Assembly: GCA_025677825.1 (NCBI GenBank)
Contig: JAIXMO010000029.1
Location: 248,001 to 312,000 of the forward strand
DNA: 64,000 bases
Direction of reading: 5' to 3'
Source of the DNA: Helicostylum pulchrum
Lineage: Eukaryota; Mucoromycota; Mucoromycetes; Mucorales; Mucoraceae
The notes beneath the pieces are model-generated. The model was not told the origin of the DNA, ran no database searches, and saw only the letters and a list, made by a program, of their open reading frames with translations. The translations under genes and the position numbers were made by a program. Of this stretch, positions 14,036 through 24,969 are shown in pieces. Position 1 is the stretch's first letter. Every line of letters starts with the position of its first letter.

Positions 14036-16101
14036 CATATACTATAAATATGTATATATATATATATCTAATTAATATCGCCATGTTTATTTAGAATGCC
14101 GTTTACAACGTCGTAGGTGTATACCTACATCTTCTAATAAATGCGCTCGATGTGATAGGCTTGGCCGAGAATGTTTACAACAGCCAAAAGACAACAAATT
14201 CTATTCAGATCTCGATTTAATTAAAGGAAAAAAATTACAGCAACAAATTTTCGATATGGAACAAACTATCTATCAACTAGAAACCCAGTTAAAAACTCAA
14301 AGTTGTCGAGTCATTCAAAGTCATAATCGTGTTATGCGTGAAAAGATGATTACCAACTTGGAACATAGCTGGCAACTTCAAATAAAGAACGGTACCTTCC
14401 AAATCGAAACTGGAATAAAGAACATAAGCGATTTATTATTTATTCAGTCAAACGACATACCGTACTTATCACCCATCAGTTGTTACAGCAGTGCAAGCAG
14501 TTCGTCTGGAACCGAACTATCAATGCATTTTTCATCAAAATCCTTTGATGGATTAACACCATTTTTAAACAAAATGCTAGCTAAATATGCTAATCAAAAA
14601 CTCAAATTACAAGACTCAAATCACCTACCAGGTTATTTATTATTGCAGCCAGATATGATAGATCATTTAGTCTCGACCTATTTCACTTGTTATAATTTAA
14701 TTTCGCCAATGGTTCACCAAAAAACATTTATGGAAAGATATTTACTATTGGAAAATCCTTTAGATGACTTGATGACTTTGTGTATTTGCAATCGAGTTTG
14801 TGGATTTCTATGTAATCATATTCACTTTACTCCGCACGACAGAAAAACAATGGCCGATTACTTTTTTGAAAAAGCTTATGATATGATATTAGATCAATTT
14901 GATGTGCCTGAAAAGAGATTTGAAAATGTAATGAGTATTAATATGTTGGGCAGCTATATGAGCGCAAATTTTAAACACAAGGAAGGTGATGAATTGGTTG
15001 CGATAGCATCCCAGATTTGTTTGGATTTAGTAAACAAATTTAAAGACCCCCCGCAAACTCCATCCTATAAACATCAAGTGGAGTATGCATTATTTTCGCG
15101 GCATATAACCATAACAATGTCTTTACGAGGTCTGTTAAGCGGCTTATTTGATCGTCCAATGGTTGATCTTTCGTATGTTAACCTTAAATGGGTCGCTGTG
15201 GACGATGAACCTGAAGAAACAAAAAGAGTTATTAGAATTCAAAACTGGTTTGGGAGCCTTTTTAGTCCCTCGTATATACAGCAGTTTATGGTAAATTTTA
15301 CATATACTCTTCAAAAAAAAAAAGGAAGACTAACCATGAAAAAAAAAAAAGTTAACTATTCATAAAGCTCAAACAGGAAAAGAATACGCGTTATTATTTG
15401 AATCCATTGTTCAATTTGAAGACGTTATAAATTCATCAGTTTCGACAATCCCAAACGAATTTCGCTTATGTGATGATTTTAAAGATATTCAAAAATGTAT
15501 TGAAGCAGTCAATAAAACAACAGATCGAATTCGATTGCTTTTGTTTATTCGTTTTCAAACGTTTATTATTGGTACTTTTTCATATTTATTACGGCCTGTT
15601 GCTTCCAGTAAAGGTTACGATCAGTTGTGCGCTCGTGTTCAACAAAGATCTCTTGAAAACACACTTGACGGATGTAGGTTATTAATTCACGCTATGCGAC
15701 AGTTATCAAAAATAGAAGGAACTAAAAGTTGTAAGTCTTTTTTTTTTTTTTTTTTCATACGAAATATTTTTTATTAAAGCTATATAAAATTAGGTTTTTA
15801 CAAAACTTCGGCAACTGATTTATTATTTTGTTCAGTTGAAGCGTTACTATTATTACTTATGGCTCATGACCAACATATAGTAAAGGAATCACGATTAACT
15901 CTAAGAGCTTGCCTAGAAGACATTCGCAGGATTAACCATATACAAATTGATCAGTTATCAGCAGGATCTTCGCCTATTGGATCGATTCACAAGAATTTTA
16001 TCGATACTACTTCATTTGATTTTAAATATTATAATCGATATTCACAGCCTTGGTATGCTCTCATGTACGATATCACAAAGTACATTGCTAGAATAGAATA
16101 G
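13963..16101 (+). CDS. Zn2Cys6 fungal transcription factor
   Basis: Four exons (13963-13993, 14095-15290, 15352-15730, 15794-16101) give 637 residues. The start is a 31-base exon encoding MIGTRKIPCA. After splicing it completes a canonical zinc cluster, CAECRLQRRRC then CARCDRLGREC (C-x2-C-x6-C...C-x2-C-x6-C), within the first 40 residues. A short coiled coil (LQQQIFDMEQTIYQLETQL) follows, which usually sets dimerisation and spacing of the CGG half-sites. The body is helical with the middle-homology type phrase CYNLISPMVHQKTFMERY. Intron 1 separates the first two zinc-binding cysteines and contains a run of more than 30 T. The zinc cluster can only be read if that first small exon is used, which decides the start. 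Target genes are unknown. Confidence 0.85.
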
Positions 16102-16541
16102 ATCCTATATAAATAAATTTTTCCGTTGCAACACTCACATTAAAAGAAAACGTAATTATTTAATAATTGTGTATCATAATCTTAAAAAAAAAGTACCGCC
16201 TTTCCCATCATCAGATCTCCCCGCAGCAAGTACAGGAAAAAGTTTAATAACCTTTTTTTTTACTCGTCCCACAATGTAATCCGAATAGAAGTCTTCAACT
16301 AATTTCGAGACATGTTTATTTAATTTATGAAGATATTGTATGAAAGCCTCCAGTCTTTAAAAGTGTATTATCAATAGGTGTTACTCGTAAACAAAGAAAT
16401 ACCAATCAAACTGATAGGGAGAGTATCATGAGATAAATCTTTACAAAGAAAATTAAAATATAAATCCAATACATATTTTATTATTAACTATCAAAGGAAA
16501 ATAAAGCATGGCTCAGAGAGCATGTACCACATTAGAAGTCT
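16102..16541. other. Intergenic with possible minus-strand coding fragment
   Basis: Between convergent genes. On the minus strand an open reading segment from about 16368 to the stop at 16174 reads smoothly (for example KLVEDFYSDYIVGRVKKK and VLAAGRSDDGKGG) but has no start codon or upstream exon that I can join. It may be a relic exon of a lost gene. Confidence 0.3.
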
Positions 16542-16736
16542 TCATTTCTTCAACATTTGTACATTAGGGACCTGTTCTTTGAGTTCAGCGACGGGCGGAA
16601 CTGCTGTACTACCAATATAGCCAACAAATGGAATTTTAGAAAAGTCATCAGGTGGATATCCATGTAAAGGCTTTGCTGAGGAAAAAGTGACCATGATACT
16701 AGCGAGTGCTACCAAGAAAAGTGTAGAGGCATGCAT
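16542..16736 (-). CDS. Small secreted protein, 64 residues
   Basis: Single exon from ATG at 16736. A signal peptide (MHASTLFLVALASIMVTFSSA) is followed by a short mature part rich in proline and hydrophobic residues, for example PLHGYPPDDFSKIPFVGYIG. It has no cysteines. A TATA-like box, TATAAAGAC, lies about 63 bases upstream (16799-16807, minus strand), in keeping with a highly expressed short transcript. An upstream in-frame ATG at 16811 would bury the signal peptide, so the internal start is preferred. Function unknown; it could be a wall or signalling peptide. Confidence 0.65.
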   Translation of the reverse strand: MHASTLFLVALASIMVTFSSAKPLHGYPPDDFSKIPFVGYIGSTAVPPVAELKEQVPNVQMLKK

Positions 16737-17146
16737 TTTTTTTAGCAACAAATAAAATAAAACTAGAACTGAAAGAAAAAAGTTTTTGATTTTCAGAGTC
16801 TTTATAGACAATTGCTTTTAGCAAAAAAACGAACAATATGTCAAACTACAATCAATATATTGTTTCCTACGATTAGATGATAAATAGCAGTCCGTAACTA
16901 GTCTAGCATGGCATAAAGTACTCCCGAATTTTTTGGTATTTCTTTATCTACTACATACAATCAAGTATAAGAGCCAGTGTCAATAAATTATTAAACGGTT
17001 TCAAAATGTGACAAAAGGTAGTCTTAAACCATACAAGTTTTTAAAATATTTGAAAACAAGCGAAATGTGTACGATGAATTCATGTAACGTATTCTATATT
17101 CCATCATTTTCCTTTCAAGGTTTTTTTTTTTTTTTTTTATTTAGGT
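16737..17146. other. Intergenic, upstream of small secreted gene
   Basis: AT-rich DNA holding the putative TATA box of the 64-residue gene at 16799-16807 and a T-tract at about 17120-17138 next to the inner end of the right repeat copy. Nothing else is supported. Confidence 0.4.
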
Positions 17147-19348
17147 TTAAGCCAAATAAAGTGAACTCAAAGATATATTTTAGTTCTATATATCATATCT
17201 AGCAGTTTTTAAATGCATTGCTAAGCGGTATTCTAATAAGTAGCTCTGTACTTTTTTATTTGAGAGCAGTAAAATTTTAATAGAATTTAATATAATTTTA
17301 ATGTTTGAGCTCTTTCAGAAAACGATACACAGCATATTGTTTTATACAATAACTCGGAAAGGTTTGAGAACTGTCTCAAATTTTATAATCCATTATTGCT
17401 TTCCCATTATTCTCTTAAAAACGCGTGTTTTTAAGCGAAGGTTTAGAAGTAACTCCTAAAAAAGGTCATTTTTCGATGATCGAAATGGAGTGTTTTCTTT
17501 GTGTAATTAAACGTCAGGAAATGATTATTTTTTTCACGTTACTTAGTAAAAAATACTCCTTAAAATGCTGTATCTAATATCAACTATAAAAAACTGCTAG
17601 TTATTTCATATTTTTTTTTGATTTTTTCTACTTTTTTTTTGGTCGGTCATTTTGGTCATTTTTGACCATTTTGGTGGGTCAACCCCTTTTGTGTTTTTGT
17701 GGTGATTTTAAAATTAAGCGATATCTACTTTGCCTTTATTTGTAAAAAAAAAGCAATGACAATAAAGCGCTTTTTTAGGCGTATATAATCCATCTAAATT
17801 TATATTTGTACAAAAAATACTGACCAAGTAATCATTGTTTTAGACGTTTTTTTTCCGCTAAAATTTGAGTTAAGCGGTCCTTAAAATAGCGAATTCTTTA
17901 AAGCGCGTTTTCGCGTTCAATTTTGGATGTAGCACTTTTATTTATAAACATTCAATATATAGTTTTTAAATATCTAAATTCGATACTATTTTTAAACACG
18001 GTAATAAAAAACTATATTTTATGTAGTCGCGAAGCTCTGAAAATGGTTACACGATGTTACACTAAAAAAGTGTATTTTTTATCCAAAAAAAAAAAAAAAA
18101 AACGTCTAAAACAGTAATTACTCCTTCAGTTTTTGCATTAGAAGTATGATTTAAAATGGATTAGAAGCGTCTAAACGAGTTTAATTCCATGCATGTTTTT
18201 TTTACAAAGATAGAAAAATTGGATCTGGAGTAATTATAAAATAACCACAAAATCACAAAAGGGGTTGACCCATAAAAATGAAAATCTAAAAAAAAAACAA
18301 AAAAGGAAGTTTTTAATTTTTTTTTATCAAAGATATAGTAAAACTAACTATTTTGAACTAAGCAACTTGGGTCCAAAGCGCATTTTCTGTTTCTTTAAAA
18401 AATTAAAAGCAATATTTATTATAACTGCTAATTTTAGCAGTGATTTCTTATGTGAGCGATTATTTAAACTCGGGGATCTCAGTGAGTTTTTTTTTTTTGG
18501 AAGTGATTATTCACTGTTCGATATAAGAGCTTGTTCTATAAGGGTATGTTCAATATAAGGGTGAATTTCTTCCATACTTCGGACACCCTCAATTAGAGCT
18601 GGTACTCTAAAGCTATAAAGATAGTTAGCTATAAAATTATTTTTAGCAGAGTAAACAGATCATGTAAAAAGGAAAGTAGTATAAATTAGACATAACTAGT
18701 TTCCTTTTTTCTTACTCTTTTCATATTTATACAGTATAGTTATCCGCTTTTATCCCTTTATGTACCTTACAGAGACATCAATAATATAATTTATATTTTG
18801 ATACAGGATATGGCAACACTGCTATGGTACAAGTATGAAAAAAAATGGAGCAAGTGAGTCGACGGCATCTTTTTAGGTGTCTTATTTTTTGGGATCAGAT
18901 AAACTTCTACCTTCTAGTGGTTGATCCTGTTAATCACCATAACTAAATAGTTATTTTGGGAACTAAAAGAAGTTTCTTTTTACTGTTTAAACAATAAATA
19001 AAAATGTTTTTGCCCTGTTATTTTAAAAGTTTTAGTTGTCTTTTTTTTTTTTTTTTACATCAGTTTGTTTTTTTTTAATACTAAGACATAAACTTACAGA
19101 GTGAACGTCAACTAGTTTTTAATACTATGACATGAAATGTGTATTCATAAACTAAGTTGACATTAGAATGAATGTAAGTATTTTACAGATAATTCTTATA
19201 CAACATCATACCGGACACTCTGGAAAATAGCTTCGATAAGCATATTATCGTTTTAAATCATCCTAAAGAAAGCCAATGGAAGTTTATCAAACGGTAAATG
19301 ATGGATTCATTTAGCTACTATGCCAATACCACATACGATTTTTTGTTT
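17147..19348. repeat. 2.2 kb inverted repeat, right copy
   Basis: Reverse-complement partner of 3256-5449, with the same internal order including the nested fold-back unit (about 17675-18273) and the near-palindrome CTTAAAAACGCGTGTTTTTA at about 17415. Similarity ends abruptly at the outer side near 19348 (after ACGATTTTTTGTTTTG) and more gradually at the inner side near 17147. The open frames inside (17923-18117, 18265-18558) are mirror images of frames in the left copy and pass through homopolymers that differ in length between copies, so they are not conserved proteins. Confidence 0.93.
17675..18273. mobile_element. Nested fold-back/MITE-like unit in the right repeat
   Basis: Counterpart of 4330-4922. 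It begins TGGGTCAACCCCTTTTGTG and ends CACAAAAGGGGTTGACCCA. The ends match better here than in the left copy (CCCC against GGGG), showing that the two copies have diverged independently. Confidence 0.6.
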
Positions 19349-19571
19349 TGTCTCCAGAGTATAAACTCTAAAGTTGCACCTGAAAAATAAAGCTAAATTA
19401 TCCGTCACCTTCAAAACCATGTAATATTACATATTTAAGGTTTTTGTAGGCAGGTTCTTTACGTCTTATCTCTCTCCCCCCTTAATGTGTTTCATGTGAC
19501 AGAATCTAGTGTAACAAAAAGACTTTCGATAGTATGAAAACATTCTCCTTTTTTCCCCTTCATTCAACAAA

Positions 19572-21352
19572 ATGAAACAGAAACCAGACACAAAAGTCAA
19601 AAGTAACGCGTCTACGCGTGATTTGAGCACGGGAAGACCAACAGCTAGAGCTAATATTAAGCAAGAAACTGAAGACAGCAAAGAATATTTGAAATGCGCT
19701 TTAGATTCTTCTGTGAAAATTGAATCGCCTTCTTTAGAAGTAAGCAAGTATGAAAGTAGTAAATGTCGAACAGGGAGTTTATATATGTATATATACATAT
19801 ATATACAGAGAGAGAATATTTCATACGACCTTATACTCACTATGTATATATATAATAGTGTTATCGACAGGTATCAGAAACAGACACTGTAGTATATGTA
19901 ATATCACTTTTACGACAAGAAAGTATTACCTTGATCACGAACTTCACTCCCATAAAACTAAAGACACGCCCACTATTGACCTCAAAACCTTTCGCTGTAA
20001 TATATGCAATAGGAGCTACTCAGGCGACTTGAAGTATCGTCGACATATGGCCACTCGAAATAATATTCATATTCCACTTATCAAACTCAATACCAAATCC
20101 ATTAATAACACCTAATTTCAAAGACCCAAAGAATTACTGTATCTCATGCGATCATACTTACAAGTCGCGAAAAGGTTACAATAGACACATGGTTAAAACC
20201 CATCACATGCAGCTTTCTAGATTTTCCAGTAAACCACGCAAACCAAAACTTATGAAGCCGGTAATAGATCTTGTAAATCTGCATTGTGATGTCTGTAACA
20301 AAACATATGGCAGCAAGAGTATCTATATGAAGCATGTGGTTCGACTTCACGAAATGGCTTTACTGGACATTTATTCGGAACAGAGCAATTTTGATCGGGA
20401 AGGTCTTTATTGTAAAATACGCGATCGAAAATATAAAAACAAGTGTGATTTTACTGCTCATTTGCGAAACATACATAATATAGATACACGCGTTCGTCCT
20501 GATTTGATACCAAACGTTAACGGCCAAAACAACCATTGTTCTTCATGCGATAAAACTCTTGCTGATAGAAGAACTTATTTACATTATCTGGCTTCTACTC
20601 ATATTGATCAAATGCCCGAACTTTATCAAGGAATAGATTGTACGAACCCTAGTAAGGATGACCTCAGGTTTGAGAGGTATTGTGCTGATTGCCAAAAAGC
20701 CTTTTTGTTGAAACCTTTATATCAAACTCATATGGATAAAATACACAGTGTTGAACCAGAGAAATATTTGCCAAAAGTTGATGGTCCAGACGTTAACAGT
20801 CCAAATAACTACTGTATTTCGTGTGATAGAACATATTCTCCTTGAACAGTGTACAAACAACATTTGATTAATGTTCACCGTTTAATTATGCCTGTTTTAC
20901 CCAGTAGACATACTAAAATTAGCAATGTAACGCCTGTTGCGGACCTTTTAAACAAACATTGCAATGTCTGCGATAGATCAATTCAATCACGGACATGCTA
21001 CCAAAAACATATGTCTAGACATCACCATATAAAATTTTCCCCAGCTGAAACATTCTTAAAGTATGTCAATCGTAATAAAATACCAGTTATTGACGAAGCA
21101 GGCAACCATTGCACAGCCTGCGATAAAGTATACAGCAGTAGAGCATCGTATAAAGGTCATTCGTATGCAATGCACGGCATCTATATATCTACACAAACAG
21201 GGAAAAATTATAGCGAAACGGATAAGCATTGTGCCTCATGTAATAGAACTTACTCAAGTCCATCTAATTATAAAAAACACTTGAATTCTGCTCGTCATAT
21301 GATGACACTAAAGATTAAGCAAGAAGATACAGCTGAAAAATTACATATTTGA
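19572..21352 (+). pseudogene. C2H2 zinc-finger array gene, interrupted by a frameshift and a TGA
   Basis: First exon from ATG 19572 (MKQKPDTKVKSNASTRD) to about 19740; after an intron ending near 19870 the frame enters repeated C-x2-C...H-x(4-5)-H fingers. The unit consensus is CxxCxxTYxS...YxxHxxxxH, for example HCSSCDKTLADRRTYLHYL, YCISCDRTYSP and HCASCNRTYSSPSNYKKHL, spaced by about 30-40 residue linkers, eight or more times. Two lesions are seen. The frame shifts at about 20110, where NNT is followed by a stop while the finger CISCDHTYKS continues in another frame. An in-frame TGA at 20843-20845 sits inside a finger, between YSP and TVYKQH. Both sides of each break are clearly homologous units, so this is a recently damaged gene, or readthrough/assembly error must be invoked. 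Putative nucleic-acid binding. It lies beside the right repeat copy. Confidence 0.75.
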
Positions 21353-21640
21353 TCGATGCTAACAAGCAAGCTAGTTTCTATTTCGATTTATTAAAGAGAC
21401 AAGACATAAAGCCATCTCTCCTAAAAACCGAAGAGTCTGTGTTAACATATCTAAGATAGTGTCAGTCATTCTTATCAATAAAATAAAAAAAGTAAAAAAG
21501 TGCAATCTATTATAGGATATATAATTATCCGTAAGGAATCACAGGTGTGTATCAAGGGTTTGTTTAAAAATGGGGAGGGGGTTTGCAATTTAATCTTTTA
21601 TTCCTTTTTTTCATTCTTTCATTTTTTTTTTAGTGAAATA

Positions 21641-23368
21641 ATGTCTGACGATTTTGATGATGATTTGTACAATGTATACAATGGAAGAGGACAAGAAGAT
21701 TCATATAACGATGAAGATTTGTATGGAGAGGACCCAGTTGTGGATGTGAAAGAGGAGGAAATAAAGGAAGAAGAAAAAGAAGAGGATCAACCAACTGAAC
21801 AGCCATCAGAGCAGCCTACTGATACTTCTTCCAAACCACAACCTTCGCCAAATAATATGAACTGGAACTATCAGCTACAACAACAGCAACAACAAAATAT
21901 GTATCAACAGTATATGGCAGCTTATCAACGCAATTTACAACAACAGATGGCTATGAATCCTTACCAAATGCAACAAATGATTCAACATCAAATGAGACAG
22001 AACATGTCTCCTCAACATTATAAACCACAAACTAATAATGAAGTAAATAAGCATGATACGAACAATGATAATGAAGACAACAAAACCACTGTAAATCAAG
22101 ATGAAGGGTAAGTCTTTTTTTTCTTTTTCTTTTTTAATTAGCAATCAATAGATAGTAGTATTACGTTTATAAGCTATTCTTTTGTAAATTATTTCTCATT
22201 TGTTAATACATAAATTCATTAAAAAAAAATCAAATACAAAAAAAAATAATCAATTGGGGGGAATTATAGAAAGATGTTTGTTGGAGGTCTTAATTGGGAA
22301 ACAACCGATGGTAAGCATACATATAGTACATTATATTTATATATTGGAGAGAAAAGAGATAGAATTGGGTTTAATAGTAGTTTATTTAATAATAATTATA
22401 ATAATAAAAAAAAGAATCATTACGACAATACTTTTCTCAGTTTGGTGAAGTACTGGATTGTACTGTTATGCGCGACCCTACAACACAACGTTCGCGCGGT
22501 TTTGGTTTCTTGACAATGAAAGAGAATTCTGATATTGATAAAGTCGTCAATCAAGCAGATCACCATTTGGATGGAAAAAGAGTAAGTTACTAATTAAATA
22601 TGCATGTATATAATTTAACTAATTTATGGACTTTGTTTAGATTGACCCAAAGCGAGCTGTTCCAAGAGACGAACAAGATAAAACTGAAAAGATTTTTGTA
22701 GGCGGTATTTCTCCAGAGGTAAACGAAGAAGAATTTAGAGAGTTTTTTACTCAATTTGGTACTGTCATTGATGCTACTCTTATGATGGAACGTGATACGG
22801 GTAGACCACGTGGTTTTGGTTTTGTTACATTTGATAGTAGTAATGGAGTAGAGGCAGCTTTAAAGAATTCTAACCTGGCAATTAAGGATAAAACTGTAAG
22901 CAATATATCATATATCTTAATGCGTATACTAGTTTTAATGCTTGTTTTTTTTAGATTGAAGTTAAAAGGGCTACACCAAAGAACAAGCAAAATCGTATGG
23001 TAGCTCCTGTATTGAACCCCAATTTTCGACCTCCTACTGGATATATGCCCAATAATAGATATGCTCCACAACTTGGTATGATGAACCCAAACAATTTTAT
23101 GTATGGTAACATGTATGGAGGAGGAGGAAATGGTGGAGGAGGAGGAGGAGGAGGAGGAGGAGGAGGAGGAATGCCTTACAACGCTGCAGCTTATTACCAA
23201 GCCAATCGACCTTACAATAATAATAATTATATGCGTCAACAACAACAACAACAATCCTATGAAGATAATACTCGTCAAAATACTCGCCACGATAGAAAAG
23301 ATCGTGGAGGAGGTGCTATTCATGCTTCTTCTCAATCAAGAAATCAACAAAACTATCGTCCATATTAA
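21641..23368 (+). CDS. Two-RRM hnRNP-type RNA-binding protein, HRP1/Nab4-like
   Basis: Five exons (21641-22107, 22270-22310, 22415-22581, 22641-22895, 22955-23368), 447 residues. An acidic N-terminus and a Gln/Met-rich region lead to two RRMs in tandem. RRM1 has RNP2 MFVGGL and RNP1 SRGFGFLTM; RRM2 has IFVGGI and PRGFGFVTF, with the KRAVPRDEQDKTEKIFVGG linker typical of HRP1/DAZAP1/Musashi proteins. The C-terminus has a GGA-encoded polyglycine run and an Asn/Gln-rich tail with arginines. HRP1 binds UA-rich elements in pre-mRNA 3' ends as cleavage factor IB and shuttles to the cytoplasm. Orthology to HRP1 rather than another two-RRM hnRNP is inferred from domain order and linker. Confidence 0.85.
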
Positions 23369-23510
23369 ATAAACGTTACAAATATATACATATATTTTCT
23401 TTTTTTAATGCAAACAAAACTTTTAATTGTATTTATATGTAAAATGCTAGAAAAAAAAAGCAGCAAAGTGATTTTTATTCATGTAGTTCAATACGGGAAG
23501 TAAAATGTAC

Positions 23511-24074
23511 TTAAACGACGGTACCGGAAGCAGAGGCAATACGAGGCCAGAGATCGGCACATTCCTTAGCAACGGGACCAGTAATAGCGGAACCTATTAT
23601 TTAATTATGATGTTAGTTACTGAGTAGAAGTTATTCTCATTTAAAAAAAGTTAAATCTCTTACCCTTCATTTCACCCTTAGGGTTGACAATGACACCAGC
23701 GTTATCCTCGAAGTAAAGGAAGACACCGTCTCTACGACGCCAAGCCTTACGTTGACGGATGACAACAGCAGCCATAACCTTCTTTCTCAATTCGGGCTTA
23801 CCCTTCTTGACAGTAGCGACAACCATGTCACCACAACCAGCAGCGGGAAGTCTGTTCAAACGACCCTTAATGTTACGGACAGCAATGACGTACAAATTCT
23901 TGGCACCAGAGTTATCGGCACAATTCATGACGGCACCAACAGGTAAACCAAGAGTCATACGGTACTTAGTTCCGGAAACGCTAACTAGAAAAGCATGTTA
24001 ACAATAAACTCTTTTTTATGTAGTATTTTCCCTCCCCCCCCCCCTCTTCTTTTCTCTCTTTCAATGGACGACAT
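23511..24074 (-). CDS. RPL23: 60S ribosomal protein L23 (uL14)
   Basis: The main exon (about 23980-23664) and last exon (23593-23511) encode an unmistakable uL14: [67 protein letters not shown], then [19 protein letters not shown]. uL14 sits at the subunit interface near the sarcin-ricin loop. The N-terminus before [12 protein letters not shown] needs an upstream exon. The simplest reading is a 5-base exon ATGTC at 24074-24070 joined to CGTTTCC after TTAG, giving [12 protein letters not shown], 134 residues. Its donor would be a poor GTCCAT, so this exon is provisional; a second candidate start lies at about 24094. Confidence 0.93.
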
Positions 24075-24120
24075 GTAACAAAGATTTCAAGTTCATGACC
24101 AGCAAAGTCAGTCAAACAAC

Positions 24121-24238
24121 CCTTTTATATTCATTATTTCTTTTGCTCTTTCTAACGATAATACTTTTAACTTATTGTAAAACAAAAAGTTGAAAAATAT
24201 CACAAAAAAAAAAAGAAATAAAAAAAGAAAAAGGGTTT
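24121..24238 (-). promoter_or_regulatory. RPL23 core promoter elements
   Basis: On the minus strand a TATA box TATAAAAGG lies at 24129-24121, 47 bases before the proposed ATG. A telobox-like AAACCCTT lies at 24238-24231, a motif often found before fungal ribosomal-protein genes. Positions and strand fit RPL23. Confidence 0.55.
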
Positions 24239-24513
24239 TCCCGTTATTTCTGATTCATCCATCCATTGTATGTCATCCATCTATAAATTATAATAAAACC
24301 AATCCCCCTTTTCACGATAGTAAGTTCCTCGTTATACTTTACCCTTAGGCATTATGCAGAAATATAGAGAGAGAGGAAGATTCACTATTTTTCTTCTTTT
24401 ACATATTGATAAACCATGAAGTGTGTGTTGTTGCAATAATAAAAAAAGTCCGGACCGGAGATTATAAAAGGTCTATTTTTTAATCGCCCGGAAGAACATT
24501 ACATTTTGTTGTG

Positions 24514-24804
24514 TTACAGCATCCACTTGGACATAGACTGGAAGGCACGTTGTGCTTTTTTAACCTATCAAATAATTGACAGCAACAATAGTTAACTTGA
24601 GCTAAATACTTACTTTTATTACTTTTTTATTGGTACCAAAAGGTACCGAGAAATGTCGGGGGTACTTTTCTCCTCTTACAAATGTGAAGTTCTAGATGCT
24701 GTTTTATGTGGCACCATTTATATTGAATATCTCTATCGAGCCAGGATATATACATGTGCTACCTCTTGTCCGACCCACCCGGCTATATTTGCATTCCTGG
24801 TCAT
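24514..24804 (-). CDS. 56-residue basic protein of unknown function, three exons
   Basis: A short gene read by hand: exon 1 24804-24763 (MTRNANIAGWVGQE), exon 2 24691-24614 (NFTFVRGEKYPRHF...KKVIK), exon 3 24564-24514 (VKKAQRAFQSMSKWML, stop). All three junctions are phase 0, with GT donors (GTAGCA, GTAAGT) and AG acceptors (CTAG, GATAG). No stop interrupts the joined frame. The product is basic, has aromatic residues in the centre and an amphipathic C-terminal helix, with no signal peptide or membrane segment. I do not recognise the family; a small mitochondrial or ribosome-associated protein would fit the composition but is a guess. It lies between RPL23 and PHO81 on the same strand. Confidence 0.6.
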
Positions 24805-24969
24805 TTTGACTCCACTGCTGTTTGAATATAGAATATCATTCTTATCTGCCTTTTTTAAAAACGCACATTGACGATAGAGCAGACATACAAAAAACAAATT
24901 AGTCTTACTAGCTTTTAGTTAAAAGATATACTTTCAACATTTTTTATTTAATTAAAGCGTATATTATTA

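Noticed and set aside
17923..18558. Open frames in the 2.2 kb repeats as transposase remnants
   Set aside because: Frames run through T/A homopolymers of different length in the two copies, have no domain and show no splice structure.
18919..18929. GTTGATCCTG inside the right repeat, resembling the 5' end of 18S rRNA
   Set aside because: Only about 10 bases match; the sequence that follows (TTAATCACC) departs at once from rRNA, so it is coincidence.
22751..23335. 194-codon frame antisense to the HRP1-like gene
   Set aside because: It is the reverse reading of RRM and poly-Gly/Asn codons; composition is Ser/Ile runs only.
24653..24871. 72-codon plus-strand frame with several cysteines
   Set aside because: The opposite strand holds a better-supported spliced gene with correct junctions; the plus frame is its shadow.
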